From NCBI RefSeq assembly GCF_020594515.1, contig NZ_JAJCTH010000006.1:120571-184570 (forward strand): a DNA stretch of 64,000 nucleotides, in the 5' to 3' direction. The position numbers and the translations under genes are program-made. Positions within the stretch are counted from its first letter, which is position 1; each line of letters opens with the position of its first letter. Below the pieces are notes generated by a model, which was not told where the DNA came from, did no database searches, and saw nothing but the letters and a program-made list of their open reading frames with translations. Positions 27,965-37,705 of this stretch are shown here, one piece after another. The DNA comes from Rhodoferax sp. U2-2l (GTDB taxonomy: Bacteria > Pseudomonadota > Gammaproteobacteria > Burkholderiales > Burkholderiaceae_C).

Positions 27965-30154
27965 TCAAAAGGGCTGTTTGCCTTGCCACCAGCCCAATAC
28001 CAGATCAACCGATTTTTCAACCGATAAATCCGAGTTGTCCAGCAACACGGCGTCTTGTGCGGGTTTTAAAGGAGAGGCGCTGCGGGTTTGGTCCCGCTTG
28101 TCCCTGGCTTCCAAATCAGCGCGAAGACTATCGAGTGTAGTTGAAATCCCTTTTGAAATCAACTGTTTGAAACGCCTTTGTGCACGCTCTGCGGCACTGG
28201 CGGTCAGAAACACCTTGAGTGGGGCCTGCGGAAAGATCACCGAGCCCATGTCGCGCCCGTCAGCCACCAGCCCGGGCAGGCGGTGAAAGCTGTGCTGCAG
28301 GTCGACCAAGGCTGCGCGAACCTGGGGCAGGGCAGACACTTTGGAGGCGTTCATGCCATTGGCTTCCGAGCGGATAGCCTCGCTCACGTCGACCCCATCC
28401 AGCAGGATCTGCCCGGCGGTGAAAGTGATCGACAGGTCTTGCACCAGACGGGCGATGGCGACCTCGCCGCTTGCGTCAATCGGCAAGCCAACGTTGCTGG
28501 CTGCCAACGCCGTGATGCGGTACATCGCACCGGAGTCCAGGAAGTGGTAACCCAGGCGTTTGGCCAGTGCTGCTGCCAGCGTGCCTTTGCCTGAGGCCGT
28601 GGGACCATCGATACAGATCACCGGAATGTGCTGGCGGCTGGTCTGGACCAGCGAGAACAGCGCCTCAAAATAGTCCGGGAAGGTTTTGGCCACACATTTC
28701 GGGTCTTCGATGCGCACCGGCAAGCCCGCCGGGTTGAAGGCCGCGAGAGAAAAACACATGGCCACGCGGTGGTCGTCGTAGGTGTGGACGCTGGCGGGTT
28801 TCCATGCCCCCACGCTTGTCGCTTCGCTTACTGCGCTGCCCCCCGAGGGGGCCGTGCCTGGCTTGGGGCTGCCCGGCGCGGCGGCGATCGTCGGATTCGG
28901 CAGTGGCAACACCCGGATGAAGTCAGCGCCTTCTTCCACCGTCGCGCCGAGCTTGCGTAATTCACAAGCCATGGCCGCGATGCGGTCGGTTTCCTTGACG
29001 CGCCAGCTGGCGATGTTGCGCAGCGTGCAGGGGCCGTCGGCGTACAGCGCCATCACCGCCAGCGTCATGGCGGCGTCGGGGATGTGGTTGCAGTCCAGGT
29101 CAATCGCCTTGAGCGGCCAGGCACCGCGTGTGACCTCCAGCCAGTTCGGGCCACTCGTGATCTGCGCACCCATCAACTGTGCGGCTTCGACAAAACGGAT
29201 GTCGCCCTGAATGGAGTCGGCGCCGACACCCAAAATTTTGATGCACTTTTGGCCAATAGCCATTTTTGCAATTGCACCTAAAGCTATGAAATAGCTAGCA
29301 GATGAGGCGTCGGCCTCGACATGGATATCTCCCGGCGACACGATCCGGCTGCCCGCTGGAATGGTGAACCGCTGCCAGCCGTCGCGCTGCACCACCACGC
29401 CAAAACGCGCCAGCAGGTTCAGCGTGATCTCAATGTAGGGGCGCGAAATCAGCTCACCCACCACCTCGATGGTGATGTCTTGTGCAGCCGCCGGGCCGCC
29501 CCAAGGCTGCACAGCCCCCTCGGGGGGCAGCGAGGACATGCGTTCCGAGCTCCCGCTCGGCCCGGGGTCAGTGCCGAGCGTGGGGGCGCGGTGCATCGCA
29601 ACAAGGGGCAACGCCATCAGCAGTGCAGTCAGGAACTGGCTCGACACATCCCCGCGCACCCGGATCGGTTGCGACACGTCCAGCTTGGGCTGGCCAATGC
29701 GCAGCGGCGGGTAACCAGGGTTCTCCAGGTAATCAATCTGGCAACCCAGTTGGCGCAGTGCGTCCACCAAATCACCAATCGGACGCTCGTGCATCCGTGC
29801 CACGCCGCGCAATTCATAACTGCCACCCATCACCGCCAGCGCAGCGGTGAGTGGCCTGATGGCGGTGCCCGCGTTGCCCATGAACAGCTGGGCTTGTGCT
29901 GTTTTCGGCTTCCCGCCCAGACCCTCTATGGTGACCGTGCTATGGTTTTGTTCAACCCCGCAACCCAGTTGGCGCAGCGCTTCGAGCATGACGCGGGTGT
30001 CGTCGGAGTCCAGCAGGTCGTGCACCACGGTGCTGCCCTGACTCAGGGCGGCCAGCAGCAGAACCCGATTCGAGATGCTTTTGGAGCCGGGCAGGGTGAT
30101 GGTGCCACCGGCGGTTTCTAGGGGGGGAAGATCAAGGAAAGCGGTGGTGAACAT
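27965..30154 (-). CDS. aroA-cmk: Fused 3-phosphoshikimate 1-carboxyvinyltransferase (EPSP synthase) and cytidylate kinase
   Basis: A 729-aa bifunctional enzyme. Residues 1 to about 505 are EPSP synthase ([71 protein letters not shown]). From about 510 follows CMP kinase ([17 protein letters not shown]-loop, [19 protein letters not shown]). E. coli has these as separate proteins of 427 and 227 aa. The EPSP part is enlarged by two Pro/Gly/Ser-rich inserts (about 189-223 and 423-450), each encoded by a copy of one GC-rich palindromic repeat in opposite orientation. A shorter AT-rich patch near 29240-29300 adds about five residues. The gene precedes rpsA and follows tyrA by 12 bases. Confidence 0.96.
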   Translation of the reverse strand: MFTTAFLDLPPLETAGGTITLPGSKSISNRVLLLAALSQGSTVVHDLLDSDDTRVMLEALRQLGCGVEQNHSTVTIEGLGGKPKTAQAQLFMGNAGTAIRPLTAALAVMGGSYELRGVARMHERPIGDLVDALRQLGCQIDYLENPGYPPLRIGQPKLDVSQPIRVRGDVSSQFLTALLMALPLVAMHRAPTLGTDPGPSGSSERMSSLPPEGAVQPWGGPAAAQDITIEVVGELISRPYIEITLNLLARFGVVVQRDGWQRFTIPAGSRIVSPGDIHVEADASSASYFIALGAIAKMAIGQKCIKILGVGADSIQGDIRFVEAAQLMGAQITSGPNWLEVTRGAWPLKAIDLDCNHIPDAAMTLAVMALYADGPCTLRNIASWRVKETDRIAAMACELRKLGATVEEGADFIRVLPLPNPTIAAAPGSPKPGTAPSGGSAVSEATSVGAWKPASVHTYDDHRVAMCFSLAAFNPAGLPVRIEDPKCVAKTFPDYFEALFSLVQTSRQHIPVICIDGPTASGKGTLAAALAKRLGYHFLDSGAMYRITALAASNVGLPIDASGEVAIARLVQDLSITFTAGQILLDGVDVSEAIRSEANGMNASKVSALPQVRAALVDLQHSFHRLPGLVADGRDMGSVIFPQAPLKVFLTASAAERAQRRFKQLISKGISTTLDSLRADLEARDKRDQTRSASPLKPAQDAVLLDNSDLSVEKSVDLVLGWWQGKQPF
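28804..28888 (+). repeat. GC-rich palindromic repeat inside aroA-cmk, copy A
   Basis: Left end GCCCCCACGCT, then a core with arms GCCCCC (28838-28843) and GGGGGC (28847-28852) around CGA, then GTGCC..GCTTGGGGC..GCCCGGCG. The same order of blocks appears in inverse orientation at 29487-29590. Here it encodes a Pro/Gly/Ser-rich insert before the conserved [11 protein letters not shown] of EPSP synthase. Confidence 0.8.
29487..29590 (-). repeat. GC-rich palindromic repeat inside aroA-cmk, copy B (inverted)
   Basis: Read on the - strand: GCCCCCACGCT, a longer spacer than copy A, the core GCCCCC..GGGGGC (29514-29528, loop TCG), then GTGCAG..CTTGGGGC..GCCCGGCG. It is in frame and adds about 33 residues ([20 protein letters not shown] within them) between LLMALPLV and the [15 protein letters not shown] strand. 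Confidence 0.8.
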
Positions 30155-30166
30155 GCGCAGCGGGAC

Positions 30167-31036
30167 TCACGGTAACTGGTTCATGCGCCAGGCGGCGCGG
30201 GCGGTGCTGGCCTGGGTGATCAGGGCTTCCAGCGTCTGCTGGTCACCCGCCAACATGGCGGCTTCAAACAGGGCCAACTGATCGCGGAAATGCTGGCATT
30301 GGGTCAGCAACTCGGCCCGGTTGGCCTGCAGAATGTCGCGCCAGACCTTGGGGTCGCTGGCGGCAATGCGGGTGAAATCGCGAAAACCCGGCCCGGCCAA
30401 GCCCATGTAGCCGGCCCCTTTGCTCTGCCCAATCACCGAGTTCATCAGGGTGAAGGCCAGCATGTGGGGAAGATGGCTCACCGCCGCAAAAGCAGCGTCG
30501 TGGGATTCGGGCGACATCTGCACCACTTTGCAGCCTAGCGCGCTCCAGACCTCGGTCGCGCATTGGGTGTGGGTGGCCAGCGTGAGATCGGTGGGCGTCA
30601 GGATCACCTGTTTGCCCACATACAGCTCGGCGTCGGCATTGTCGACACCAGCGAGTTCCTTGCCCGCAATCGGGTGCGCCGGCACAAAAGAGCCAACCTG
30701 GTCGCGCAGGCCGCGCGCCGCTGCCTCGACCACGTCACCCTTGGTGGAACCCACATCCATGATCAACATGCCGGGCGTGACCATGTGTTTGATGGCCTTG
30801 AAGGTGGCCTCGGAGGCTGCCACCGGTACCGCCATCAGCACAATGTCGGCGCCCGACACCGCCAGCAAGGCCGATGGGGCTGCCACGTCGATGACCCCCA
30901 TCTGGCAGGCGCGCTCGGTGGTGGAGGGTGACTTGCTGTAACCCACGACACGTTTGACCAGGCCCGCCTGTTTGAGTGCCAGGGCAAAGGAGCCACCCAT
31001 CAGGCCGCAGCCGATCAAGCCCAGTTGTTCAAACAT
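30167..31036 (-). CDS. tyrA: Prephenate dehydrogenase
   Basis: A 289-aa NAD(P)-dependent dehydrogenase making 4-hydroxyphenylpyruvate (or arogenate to tyrosine) from prephenate. The Rossmann motif IGCGLMGGS is at residues 7-15. Also visible are VPAHPIAGKELAGVDNA (substrate site), SHLPHMLAFTLMN and GFRDFTRIAASDP. ATG 31036 has GGGAGG upstream and is preferred to a longer frame. No chorismate mutase or ACT domain is fused. It is 12 bases upstream of aroA-cmk and 72 downstream of pheA, in an aromatic amino acid operon. Confidence 0.95.
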   Translation of the reverse strand: MFEQLGLIGCGLMGGSFALALKQAGLVKRVVGYSKSPSTTERACQMGVIDVAAPSALLAVSGADIVLMAVPVAASEATFKAIKHMVTPGMLIMDVGSTKGDVVEAAARGLRDQVGSFVPAHPIAGKELAGVDNADAELYVGKQVILTPTDLTLATHTQCATEVWSALGCKVVQMSPESHDAAFAAVSHLPHMLAFTLMNSVIGQSKGAGYMGLAGPGFRDFTRIAASDPKVWRDILQANRAELLTQCQHFRDQLALFEAAMLAGDQQTLEALITQASTARAAWRMNQLP

Positions 31037-31108
31037 CAGACCTCCCGACAACTTGACTGTCGCCCAGGCCGAGCGACCCAAACGGTTGAGGTGGGGTGGG
31101 CCACAGGC

Positions 31109-32191
31109 TCATTCCGCCACCGGGTAGGTACCCAGCACCTTGTAGAAGGCACACAGGCTGCGCAACTCTTCAAGCGCGGCAGCCACATGTGGCTCGGACG
31201 GGTGGCCGGCCAGGTCGATGTAGAAGTAGTACTCCCACTGGCCGGAGCGCGCCGGGCGTGACTCAAAACGGGTCATCGACACCCCATGCCGTTTGAGCGG
31301 CACCAGCAGGTCGTGCACCGCGCCGGGCTTGTTGTTCACCGACACGATCAGGCTGACACAGTCTTTGCCGGTGGCTTGCGGCGCTGCCAGGGTGGTGGGC
31401 AGGCAGATCACCGCAAAGCGGGTGCGGTTGAAGGCGTCGTCCTGGATTGCGTAGGACACCACATGCAGGCCAAACTCGCTGCCCGCGCGTTCGCTGGCAA
31501 TCGCGGCCCAGGCCGGGTTGGTGGATGCCAGGCGGGCACCTTCGGCATTGCTCGGCGCGGCGCGGCGGTCGGCATGCGGCAGGTGGGTGCTGAGCCAGTC
31601 CTGGCATTGCGACAGGGCCTGCGGGTGGGCGTAGACCGCCTCGATGTTGGACAGGCTGGGTTCCAGGCGAAGTAGGTTGTGGCGCACCAGAAAGCTGGTC
31701 TCACCGATGATGTGCAGGGGTGAGCTGAGCAGCAGGTCCAGCGTGCGCGAGACCACTCCTTCGGACGAGTTCTCGATCGGCACCACACCAAATTCGGCGC
31801 TGCCCGCCGCCGTGGCGCGGAACACCTCGTCAAAACTGACACACATGACGCGCGCCATGCTGCCGCCAAAAAACTGGATCGCGGCCTGTTCGCTGAACGT
31901 GCCTGCCGGGCCCAGGTACGCCACGCGCTGCGGCGCCTCCAGCGAGCGGCAGGCCGACATGATTTCACGCCAGATGATGGCCACGCTGTGGTCTTTGAGG
32001 GGACCTTGGTTGACGGCCTGCAGGTTGCTGATCACCTGGTTTTCGCGGTCGGGCCGGAACACGGTCGAACCGTCCAGGCGTTTGATCTCACCAACCTCAT
32101 GGGCCAGGGCGGCGCGTTTGTTGAGCAGGGCAATCAGTTCCAGATCCACCGCGTCGATCTGGTTGCGCAATTCAGGAAGGGTCTTGGCCAT
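31109..32191 (-). CDS. pheA: Chorismate mutase/prephenate dehydratase (P-protein)
   Basis: A 360-aa bifunctional enzyme: chorismate to prephenate to phenylpyruvate. Chorismate mutase (AroQ type, ELRNQIDAVDLELIALLNKRAALAHEVGEIK) occupies about 1-90. Prephenate dehydratase covers about 95-270 (YLGPAGTFSEQAA and a TRFAVI motif near the end). A C-terminal ACT domain follows (about 280-355) with the phenylalanine-binding ESRPARSGQWEYYF, so feedback inhibition is expected. Between serC and tyrA on the same strand. No leader peptide for attenuation was evident. Confidence 0.96.
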   Translation of the reverse strand: MAKTLPELRNQIDAVDLELIALLNKRAALAHEVGEIKRLDGSTVFRPDRENQVISNLQAVNQGPLKDHSVAIIWREIMSACRSLEAPQRVAYLGPAGTFSEQAAIQFFGGSMARVMCVSFDEVFRATAAGSAEFGVVPIENSSEGVVSRTLDLLLSSPLHIIGETSFLVRHNLLRLEPSLSNIEAVYAHPQALSQCQDWLSTHLPHADRRAAPSNAEGARLASTNPAWAAIASERAGSEFGLHVVSYAIQDDAFNRTRFAVICLPTTLAAPQATGKDCVSLIVSVNNKPGAVHDLLVPLKRHGVSMTRFESRPARSGQWEYYFYIDLAGHPSEPHVAAALEELRSLCAFYKVLGTYPVAE

Positions 32192-32274
32192 CGTGTCGGT
32201 TCAGGTGGTAGGGCTGGGTGTTTGACTGGCGTTGGTGTGGAATCTCTGTGGGCAGGTACGGCCGACCGAAGTGG

Positions 32275-33366
32275 TCAGCCGTGCTGCGCTTCGAAGTCGC
32301 TTAAATAGGCCACCAGCGCCTGCACCCCTTCGAGCGGCAGCGCGTTGTAGATGCTGGCGCGCATGCCTCCCACCGACTTGTGGCCTTTGAGTTGCAGCAG
32401 ACCACGTTCTTTGGCGCCAGCCAGGAAGGCTTCATTGAGACTTTCGTCACGCAGGTAAAACGGCACATTCATGCGGGAGCGGCAGCTTGGGTCGACCCGG
32501 TTGGTGTACAGGCTGGAGCGGTCGATGACCTGGTACAGCAGCTCAGCCTTGTCGATGTTGCGCGCCTCCATCGCGGCGATCCCACCCTGGCGCTTGAGCC
32601 ACTTGAACACCAGCCCCGCGATGTAGATCGCATAGGTGGGCGGGGTGTTGAACATGGAGTTGTTCTCGGCCACGGTCTTGTAGCAGAAAGCGCTTGGGCA
32701 GATCGGCAGGGCACGTTCCAGTAAATCCTCACGTACCACCACCAGGGTCAAGCCAGCGGGGCCGAGGTTTTTTTGTGCACCACCAAAAGCCAGACCGACC
32801 CGTGACCAGTCGACTGGCCGCGAGGCGACGTGGGACGAGAAATCCACCACCAGCGGTGCATCACAGCCCAGCGCCTTTAGGTCTGGCAGGCTCTGGTACT
32901 CGACCCCGTTGATGGTTTCGTTGCTACAGATGTGCACGTAGGCTGGTTTGTTGCTGAGCTGCCAGCTGGTCGGGTCGACCAGCGTGGTGAAGCCGCCGCT
33001 TTTGGTGTTGGCAGCTTCCCGCACGGTGCAATAGCGCGCCGCTTCTTGCGCAGATTTCTGGCTCCAGCTGCCGCTGACCACAAAGTCCACCGCCTCCCCA
33101 CGCGACAGGTTCAGCGGCACGATGGCGTTCTCGGCCAGGCCACCACCTTGCATGAACAGCAGTTTGAAGTGCGCTGGCACGGCCAACAGCTCGCGCAAGT
33201 CCGCCTCGGCTTCCTGGGCGATCTGGCCAAACTCCTTGCCGCGGTGGCTCATCTCCATCACACCCATGCCGCTGCCGTGCCAGTCCAGCATCTCGCCCGC
33301 AGCCTCTGCCAACACCTCTTCGGGCATGGCGGCCGGGCCGGCAGAAAAGTTATAAGGTCTGTTCAT
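32275..33366 (-). CDS. serC: Phosphoserine aminotransferase
   Basis: A 363-aa PLP enzyme for serine (and, in pathways using it, pyridoxine) synthesis. It begins [19 protein letters not shown] as in SerC. Visible are the PLP region [32 protein letters not shown] containing the Schiff-base Lys, plus [14 protein letters not shown] and [20 protein letters not shown] near the C-terminus. Length matches the family (about 360). It sits between gyrA and pheA on -, the usual Burkholderiales order. Confidence 0.97.
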   Translation of the reverse strand: MNRPYNFSAGPAAMPEEVLAEAAGEMLDWHGSGMGVMEMSHRGKEFGQIAQEAEADLRELLAVPAHFKLLFMQGGGLAENAIVPLNLSRGEAVDFVVSGSWSQKSAQEAARYCTVREAANTKSGGFTTLVDPTSWQLSNKPAYVHICSNETINGVEYQSLPDLKALGCDAPLVVDFSSHVASRPVDWSRVGLAFGGAQKNLGPAGLTLVVVREDLLERALPICPSAFCYKTVAENNSMFNTPPTYAIYIAGLVFKWLKRQGGIAAMEARNIDKAELLYQVIDRSSLYTNRVDPSCRSRMNVPFYLRDESLNEAFLAGAKERGLLQLKGHKSVGGMRASIYNALPLEGVQALVAYLSDFEAQHG

Positions 33367-33379
33367 GCGAGGAATTGAT

Positions 33380-33430
33380 AATAAATCGGGCTCCAGCCCT
33401 TATTGATTAAGGGCTAGTAGCTATATTTTT
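33380..33430. repeat. AT-rich stem-loop repeat between gyrA and serC
   Basis: A perfect 8-bp stem AGCCCTTA (33395-33402) / TAAGGGCT (33408-33415) with a TTGAT loop, flanked by AT-rich sequence (CTAGTAGCTATATTTTTAG). It contrasts with the GC-rich surroundings and resembles short intergenic repeats I recall from this family; no second full copy is in this window. Confidence 0.5.
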
Positions 33431-33438
33431 AGAAGTAA

Positions 33439-36087
33439 TCAGGCATCGGGCGCAGCAGGCTCGTCGGAGGCCTCGTCGCTGCTGTCGTCGGGAGTTTTGA
33501 CGATCGCGTCGTTTTCCACAATACGCTGCAGCCCACTGAGCTGCGAGCCTTCGTCCAAGCCGATCAGGGTCACGCCCTGGGTGGCGCGGCCCAATTCACG
33601 AATTTCGCTGACGCGGGTGCGTACCAAGACCCCCTTGTCGGTGATCAGCATGATCTCGTCATCGGCGTGTACCAGGGTGGCTGCAACCACCTTGCCGTTG
33701 CGCTCACTTTGCTGGATGGCGATCATGCCCTTGGTGCCACGGCCATGGCGGGTGTACTCCACGATGCTGGTGCGTTTGCCGTAGCCGTGTTGGGTGGCGG
33801 TGAGCACACTTTGGGACTCGTCTTCGGCCACCAACATGGCGATCACACTCTGACCCTCGTCAAGCATCATGCCGCGCACGCCACGTGCCTGGCGACCCAT
33901 GGGGCGCACATCGTTTTCATCAAAACGCACCGCCTTGCCACCGTCACTGAACAACATCACATCGTGTTTGCCGTCGGTCAAGGCGGCGCCAATCAGGAAG
34001 TCGCCGTCGTCCAAGTCCACCGCAATGATGCCGGCCTTGCGTGGGTTGGAAAATTCGTCGAGTGCGGTCTTTTTGACGGTGCCCATGCGGGTCGCCATGA
34101 ACACATACTGGTCTTCGGGGAACGTGCGTTTTTCACCAGTGAGTGCCAGCACCACGGTGATTTTTTCGCCCTCTTGCAGCGGGAACATGTTGACGATCGG
34201 GCGGCCACGCGAGCCGCGCGAGCCTTGTGGCACTTCCCAAACTTTGAGCCAGTACATGCGGCCGCGGTTGGAAAAACACAGCAGGTAATCGTGGGTGTTG
34301 GCGATGAAGAGCTGGTCGACCCAGTCGTCTTCTTTGGTGGCGGTGGCCTGCTTGCCTCGGCCACCACGCTTTTGGGAGCGGTATTCACTGAGCGGCTGGC
34401 TCTTGATGTAACCACTGTGGCTCAGTGTGACCACCATGTCGGTCGGGGTGATCAGGTCTTCGGTGCTCAGGTCAAACGAGCTGTGCTCCACCAGCGAGCG
34501 GCGTGCGCCCACCTTGGTCAGGCCAAACTCGGTTTTGATCGCGGTGAGTTCGTCGCCGATGATGATGGAGACCCGCTCCGGGCGGGCCAGGATGTCCAGC
34601 AGGTCGTCAATGACTGCCATGACTTCTTTGTACTCACCCACGATCTTGTCCTGCTCCAGCCCGGTCAGGCGTTGCAGGCGCATCTGCAGAATTTCTTGGG
34701 CCTGGGTTTCAGACAGGCGGTACAAGCCGTCGGCCTGCATGCCAAACTGCATCTCCAGGCCGTCGGGGCGGTAGTCGTCGGCGTTGACCACACCACCGTC
34801 GGCACGGGTACGGGTGAGCATTTCGCGCACCAGCTTGCTGTCCCAGCTGCGGGTCATCAACTCGGCCTTGGCCACCGGTGGGGTGGGTGACTCGCGGATG
34901 ATGCGGATGAAGTCGTCGATGTTGGCCAGCGCCACGGCCAGGCCTTCGAGCACATGGCCACGTTCACGCGCCTTGCGCAGCTCGAACACGGTACGCCGTG
35001 TCACCACCTCGCGGCGATGGTTCAAAAAGACCGCAATCAGGTCCTTCAGGTTACACAGCTTGGGCTGGCCGTTGACCAGCGCCACCATGTTCATGCCAAA
35101 GGTGTCTTGCAGCTGGGTCTGTTTGTACAGGTTGTTGAGCACCACCTCGGGCACTTCACCGCGTTTGAGTTCGATCACCAGGCGCATGCCGGATTTGTCG
35201 GACTCGTCCTGGATGTGGCTGATACCTTCGATTTTTTTCTCGTGCACCAGTTCGGCCATGCGTTCTTGCAAGGTCTTCTTGTTGACCTGGTAGGGCAGCT
35301 CGTCAACGATGATGGACTGGCGCTGGCCCTTGTCGATGTCCTCGAAATGGCATTTGGCGCGCATCACGATGCGGCCACGGCCGGTGCGGTAGCCGTCTTT
35401 CACGCCGTTGATGCCGTAGATGATGCCGGCGGTGGGGAAGTCGGGCGCCGGGATGATCTCCATCAGCTCGTCAATCGAGGCTTCCGGGTTTTTGAGTAGG
35501 TGCAGGCAGCCATCAACGACTTCGTTGAGGTTGTGCGGCGGGATGTTGGTGGCCATACCCACGGCAATGCCGCCCGAGCCATTGACCAACAGGTTGGGCA
35601 GGCGGGTGGGCAACACCAGGGGCTCTTTCTCGGAACCGTCATAGTTGGGACCAAAGTCCACAGTTTCTTTGTCCAGGTCGGCCAGCAGCTCATGCGCAAT
35701 CTTGGCCAGGCGGATTTCGGTGTAACGCATGGCGGCAGCGCTGTCACCGTCCACCGAGCCGAAATTGCCCTGGCCGTCGACCAGCATGTGGCGCATGGAG
35801 AAGTCCTGCGCCATACGCACAATCGTGTCGTACACAGATTGGTCACCGTGGGGGTGGTATTTACCAATCACATCACCCACGATACGCGCGGATTTTTTGT
35901 AGGCCTTGTTCCAGTCGTTGTTGAGCTCGTGCATCGCAAACAACACACGCCTGTGCACCGGCTTGAGGCCGTCGCGCGCATCCGGCAAAGCCCGCCCGAT
36001 GATCACGCTCATGGCGTAGTCCAGATAGCTGCGACGCATTTCGTCCGCAAGACTGGTGGGCAAGGTTTCTTTGGCGAATTGGGTCAT
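33439..36087 (-). CDS. gyrA: DNA gyrase subunit A
   Basis: An 882-aa type IIA topoisomerase subunit that, with GyrB, adds negative supercoils. The catalytic tyrosine is Tyr122 in [10 protein letters not shown]. The N-terminal breakage-reunion domain, coiled coil and C-terminal beta-pinwheel (with a QKRGGRGKQ GyrA-box at about residue 565) are all present. In the quinolone-determining region positions 83 and 84 are Gln and Ser ([10 protein letters not shown]) where E. coli has Ser and Ala; Asp87 is kept. The tail is acidic. It lies 72 bases upstream of serC and divergent from ompA. Confidence 0.98.
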   Translation of the reverse strand: MTQFAKETLPTSLADEMRRSYLDYAMSVIIGRALPDARDGLKPVHRRVLFAMHELNNDWNKAYKKSARIVGDVIGKYHPHGDQSVYDTIVRMAQDFSMRHMLVDGQGNFGSVDGDSAAAMRYTEIRLAKIAHELLADLDKETVDFGPNYDGSEKEPLVLPTRLPNLLVNGSGGIAVGMATNIPPHNLNEVVDGCLHLLKNPEASIDELMEIIPAPDFPTAGIIYGINGVKDGYRTGRGRIVMRAKCHFEDIDKGQRQSIIVDELPYQVNKKTLQERMAELVHEKKIEGISHIQDESDKSGMRLVIELKRGEVPEVVLNNLYKQTQLQDTFGMNMVALVNGQPKLCNLKDLIAVFLNHRREVVTRRTVFELRKARERGHVLEGLAVALANIDDFIRIIRESPTPPVAKAELMTRSWDSKLVREMLTRTRADGGVVNADDYRPDGLEMQFGMQADGLYRLSETQAQEILQMRLQRLTGLEQDKIVGEYKEVMAVIDDLLDILARPERVSIIIGDELTAIKTEFGLTKVGARRSLVEHSSFDLSTEDLITPTDMVVTLSHSGYIKSQPLSEYRSQKRGGRGKQATATKEDDWVDQLFIANTHDYLLCFSNRGRMYWLKVWEVPQGSRGSRGRPIVNMFPLQEGEKITVVLALTGEKRTFPEDQYVFMATRMGTVKKTALDEFSNPRKAGIIAVDLDDGDFLIGAALTDGKHDVMLFSDGGKAVRFDENDVRPMGRQARGVRGMMLDEGQSVIAMLVAEDESQSVLTATQHGYGKRTSIVEYTRHGRGTKGMIAIQQSERNGKVVAATLVHADDEIMLITDKGVLVRTRVSEIRELGRATQGVTLIGLDEGSQLSGLQRIVENDAIVKTPDDSSDEASDEPAAPDA

Positions 36088-36331
36088 GGGGAGTTGATGC
36101 GAGGCAAATTCAGTAGAGTTCTGCGATTTTATGCGGTCAGGCTGTGGCTAGCCCGCAACGAAAACAGCAATTAGTTCACATGCCTCGACATTGCAGTGCG
36201 CTGTGTGCTGCTATCGCTTTTGTGTTGAATCGCTGTGTGGCACAATCAATTGAACGTTCCACGTGATAGGCATTGTGGGCGTCTGACTTAGTAACGCCGC
36301 GTCGCTGCGGCCTTTTTCATCCAGGAGAATC

Positions 36332-36964
36332 ATGAAAAAATTGAACAAATTGGCGATGCTGATCGCTACCGCAGCTCTCGCAAGTGCAGCCGGTGCCCAG
36401 ACCATTGATAACTGGCGTGCTACCGACGGTACCGTCTGGAAGAACGGCACCAACGAACTGTGCTGGCGCGACAATTTCTGGACCCCCGCTACGGCTGCCG
36501 CAACTTGCGACGGCGCCATCGTTCCCGTCGCTGCACCGGCTCCGGCCCCTGTTGCTGCACCGGCTCCTGCTGCTGCTCCCGCACCGGCACCTGCACCCGC
36601 AGTCGCCGCAGCCAAGGTGACCTACGCCGCTGACGCATTCTTTGACTTTGACAAAGCTGTGCTGAAGCCCGAAGGCAAAGCCAAGCTGGATGATTTGGCT
36701 GCCAAGGTCAAGGACATCAACCTCGAAGTCATCATCGCTGTGGGTCACACCGACGCTGTCGGCTCTGACGCCTACAACCAAGGTCTGTCGGTGAAGCGTT
36801 CTGAAGCTGTCAAGGCTTATCTGGTGTCCAAGGGCATCGAAAAGAACCGTGTTTACACCGAAGGCAAGGGTGAGTCGCAGCCTGTTGCCGACAACAAGAC
36901 CTCTGCTGGCCGTTCCAAGAACCGCCGCGTGGAAGTCGAAGTGGTGGGTACACGCGCCAAATAA
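36332..36964 (+). CDS. ompA: OmpA family outer membrane protein
   Basis: A 210-aa exported protein: signal peptide (MKKLNKLAMLIATAALASAAGAQ), a short region with two Cys (LCWRDNFWTPATAAATCDGA), a Pro/Ala-rich linker (about 65-95), and a C-terminal OmpA/MotB peptidoglycan-binding domain (TYAADAFFDFDKAVLKPEGK, GHTDAVGSDAYNQGLSVKR, SKNRRVEVEV). It lacks an eight-stranded barrel and probably tethers the envelope to peptidoglycan. The 5' leader carries a small hairpin (arms GCCGC/GCGGC at 36296-36311) followed by C and T5, which might stabilise or attenuate the message. A strong terminator follows. Confidence 0.93.
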   Translation: MKKLNKLAMLIATAALASAAGAQTIDNWRATDGTVWKNGTNELCWRDNFWTPATAAATCDGAIVPVAAPAPAPVAAPAPAAAPAPAPAPAVAAAKVTYAADAFFDFDKAVLKPEGKAKLDDLAAKVKDINLEVIIAVGHTDAVGSDAYNQGLSVKRSEAVKAYLVSKGIEKNRVYTEGKGESQPVADNKTSAGRSKNRRVEVEVVGTRAK

Positions 36965-37286
36965 GCCGTCAGCTGCGCTGACCTGATCAAAAAAACCCGC
37001 TGCGGCGGGTTTTTTTATGGGCGCGTGAGATGGTTGGGCTTGACAGAACCCGGCAGGCATCTTGAGGTGCGTTCAGTTCGGTTGGTGCGCACGACTTTTG
37101 TTTCATTTTGTCGAAACGCTGTTTCAATAAAGGGTGGTTTGACCTAAAATCTGATCTGCGCAGAGTGGCGTGTCGCAAGGGTTGTTGTGTGCCGTGCCTT
37201 CGGGCGGTGCTCACCGTGTCGCACGTGATTGTTGAGACGAGCAGCCGCCTTGCTGTCCGAAGTGATTTTTTGAAAGTAGGTCGACG
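36965..37286. other. 322-base intergenic region after ompA
   Basis: Holds the ompA terminator (36989-37016) and then a stretch of lower GC before the next gene, where its promoter is expected. A small inverted repeat GAAAC-GCT-GTTTC at about 37113-37126 is the only structure noticed. No coding frame or RNA gene was recognised. Confidence 0.5.
36989..37016 (+). terminator. Rho-independent terminator of ompA
   Basis: Arms ACCCGC (36995-37000) and GCGGGT (37005-37010) with a TGCG loop, extended by A-runs pairing with the T7 tract (37010-37016). It could work in both directions. It starts 25 bases after the ompA stop. Confidence 0.9.
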
Positions 37287-37700
37287 ATGCAGATGGATGA
37301 TGAGCTGGTGCAACGCCTGAGTGCCTCTCTGGAGTCCTTGAGTGAACGTATTGGTCGCTTGGCGATCGGTTTGGGCATCTCTCTGGACGACCCGCAAGCT
37401 GTGCAGAAGCTCATGGACCAGACGCAGATTCCTGCGATTGACAGAGAGCGTCGAGTCGCATCGGCAGACGGCCAAGCCAGTTTCACGCCGATGACCGGGG
37501 AACGGCGGGCAGCGCACCTGCGCGAGGAGTTGCGGGGTCTGCTGGTGCTGCGTTACCAACTGGAGACAGATATCCTGAAAGACAACGGCCTGACGGTCGT
37601 CCGCCAGGTCATTGAGCAGGCTGAAGGTCGCCTGATTCAACGAGGCTTCAAGCCGGGCGCCGATGGGCTCGATCTCGACAACTTCTTCAACGCTAAGTAA
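37287..37700 (+). CDS. Unknown 137-aa protein upstream of the MaoC-Pta fusion
   Basis: Not recognised. It is a soluble, highly charged, mostly helical chain with no signal or membrane segment. The first half has an amphipathic region (DDELVQRLSASLESLSERIG), the second a helix (ERRAAHLREELRGLLVLRYQLE) and a C-terminus ending LDLDNFFNAK. ATG 37287 is used; ATG 37293 is in the same frame. Its stop is five bases before the start of the pta fusion, so the two are likely co-transcribed with ackA. The linkage suggests a link to acetyl-CoA or polyester metabolism, but nothing in the sequence shows this. Confidence 0.7.
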   Translation: MQMDDELVQRLSASLESLSERIGRLAIGLGISLDDPQAVQKLMDQTQIPAIDRERRVASADGQASFTPMTGERRAAHLREELRGLLVLRYQLETDILKDNGLTVVRQVIEQAEGRLIQRGFKPGADGLDLDNFFNAK

Positions 37701-37705
37701 AACAC

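Noticed and set aside
36540..36605. Short tandem repeat-like DNA in ompA
   Set aside because: It encodes the Pro/Ala linker of OmpA; codon-level repetition explains it and it is not a CRISPR or mobile repeat.
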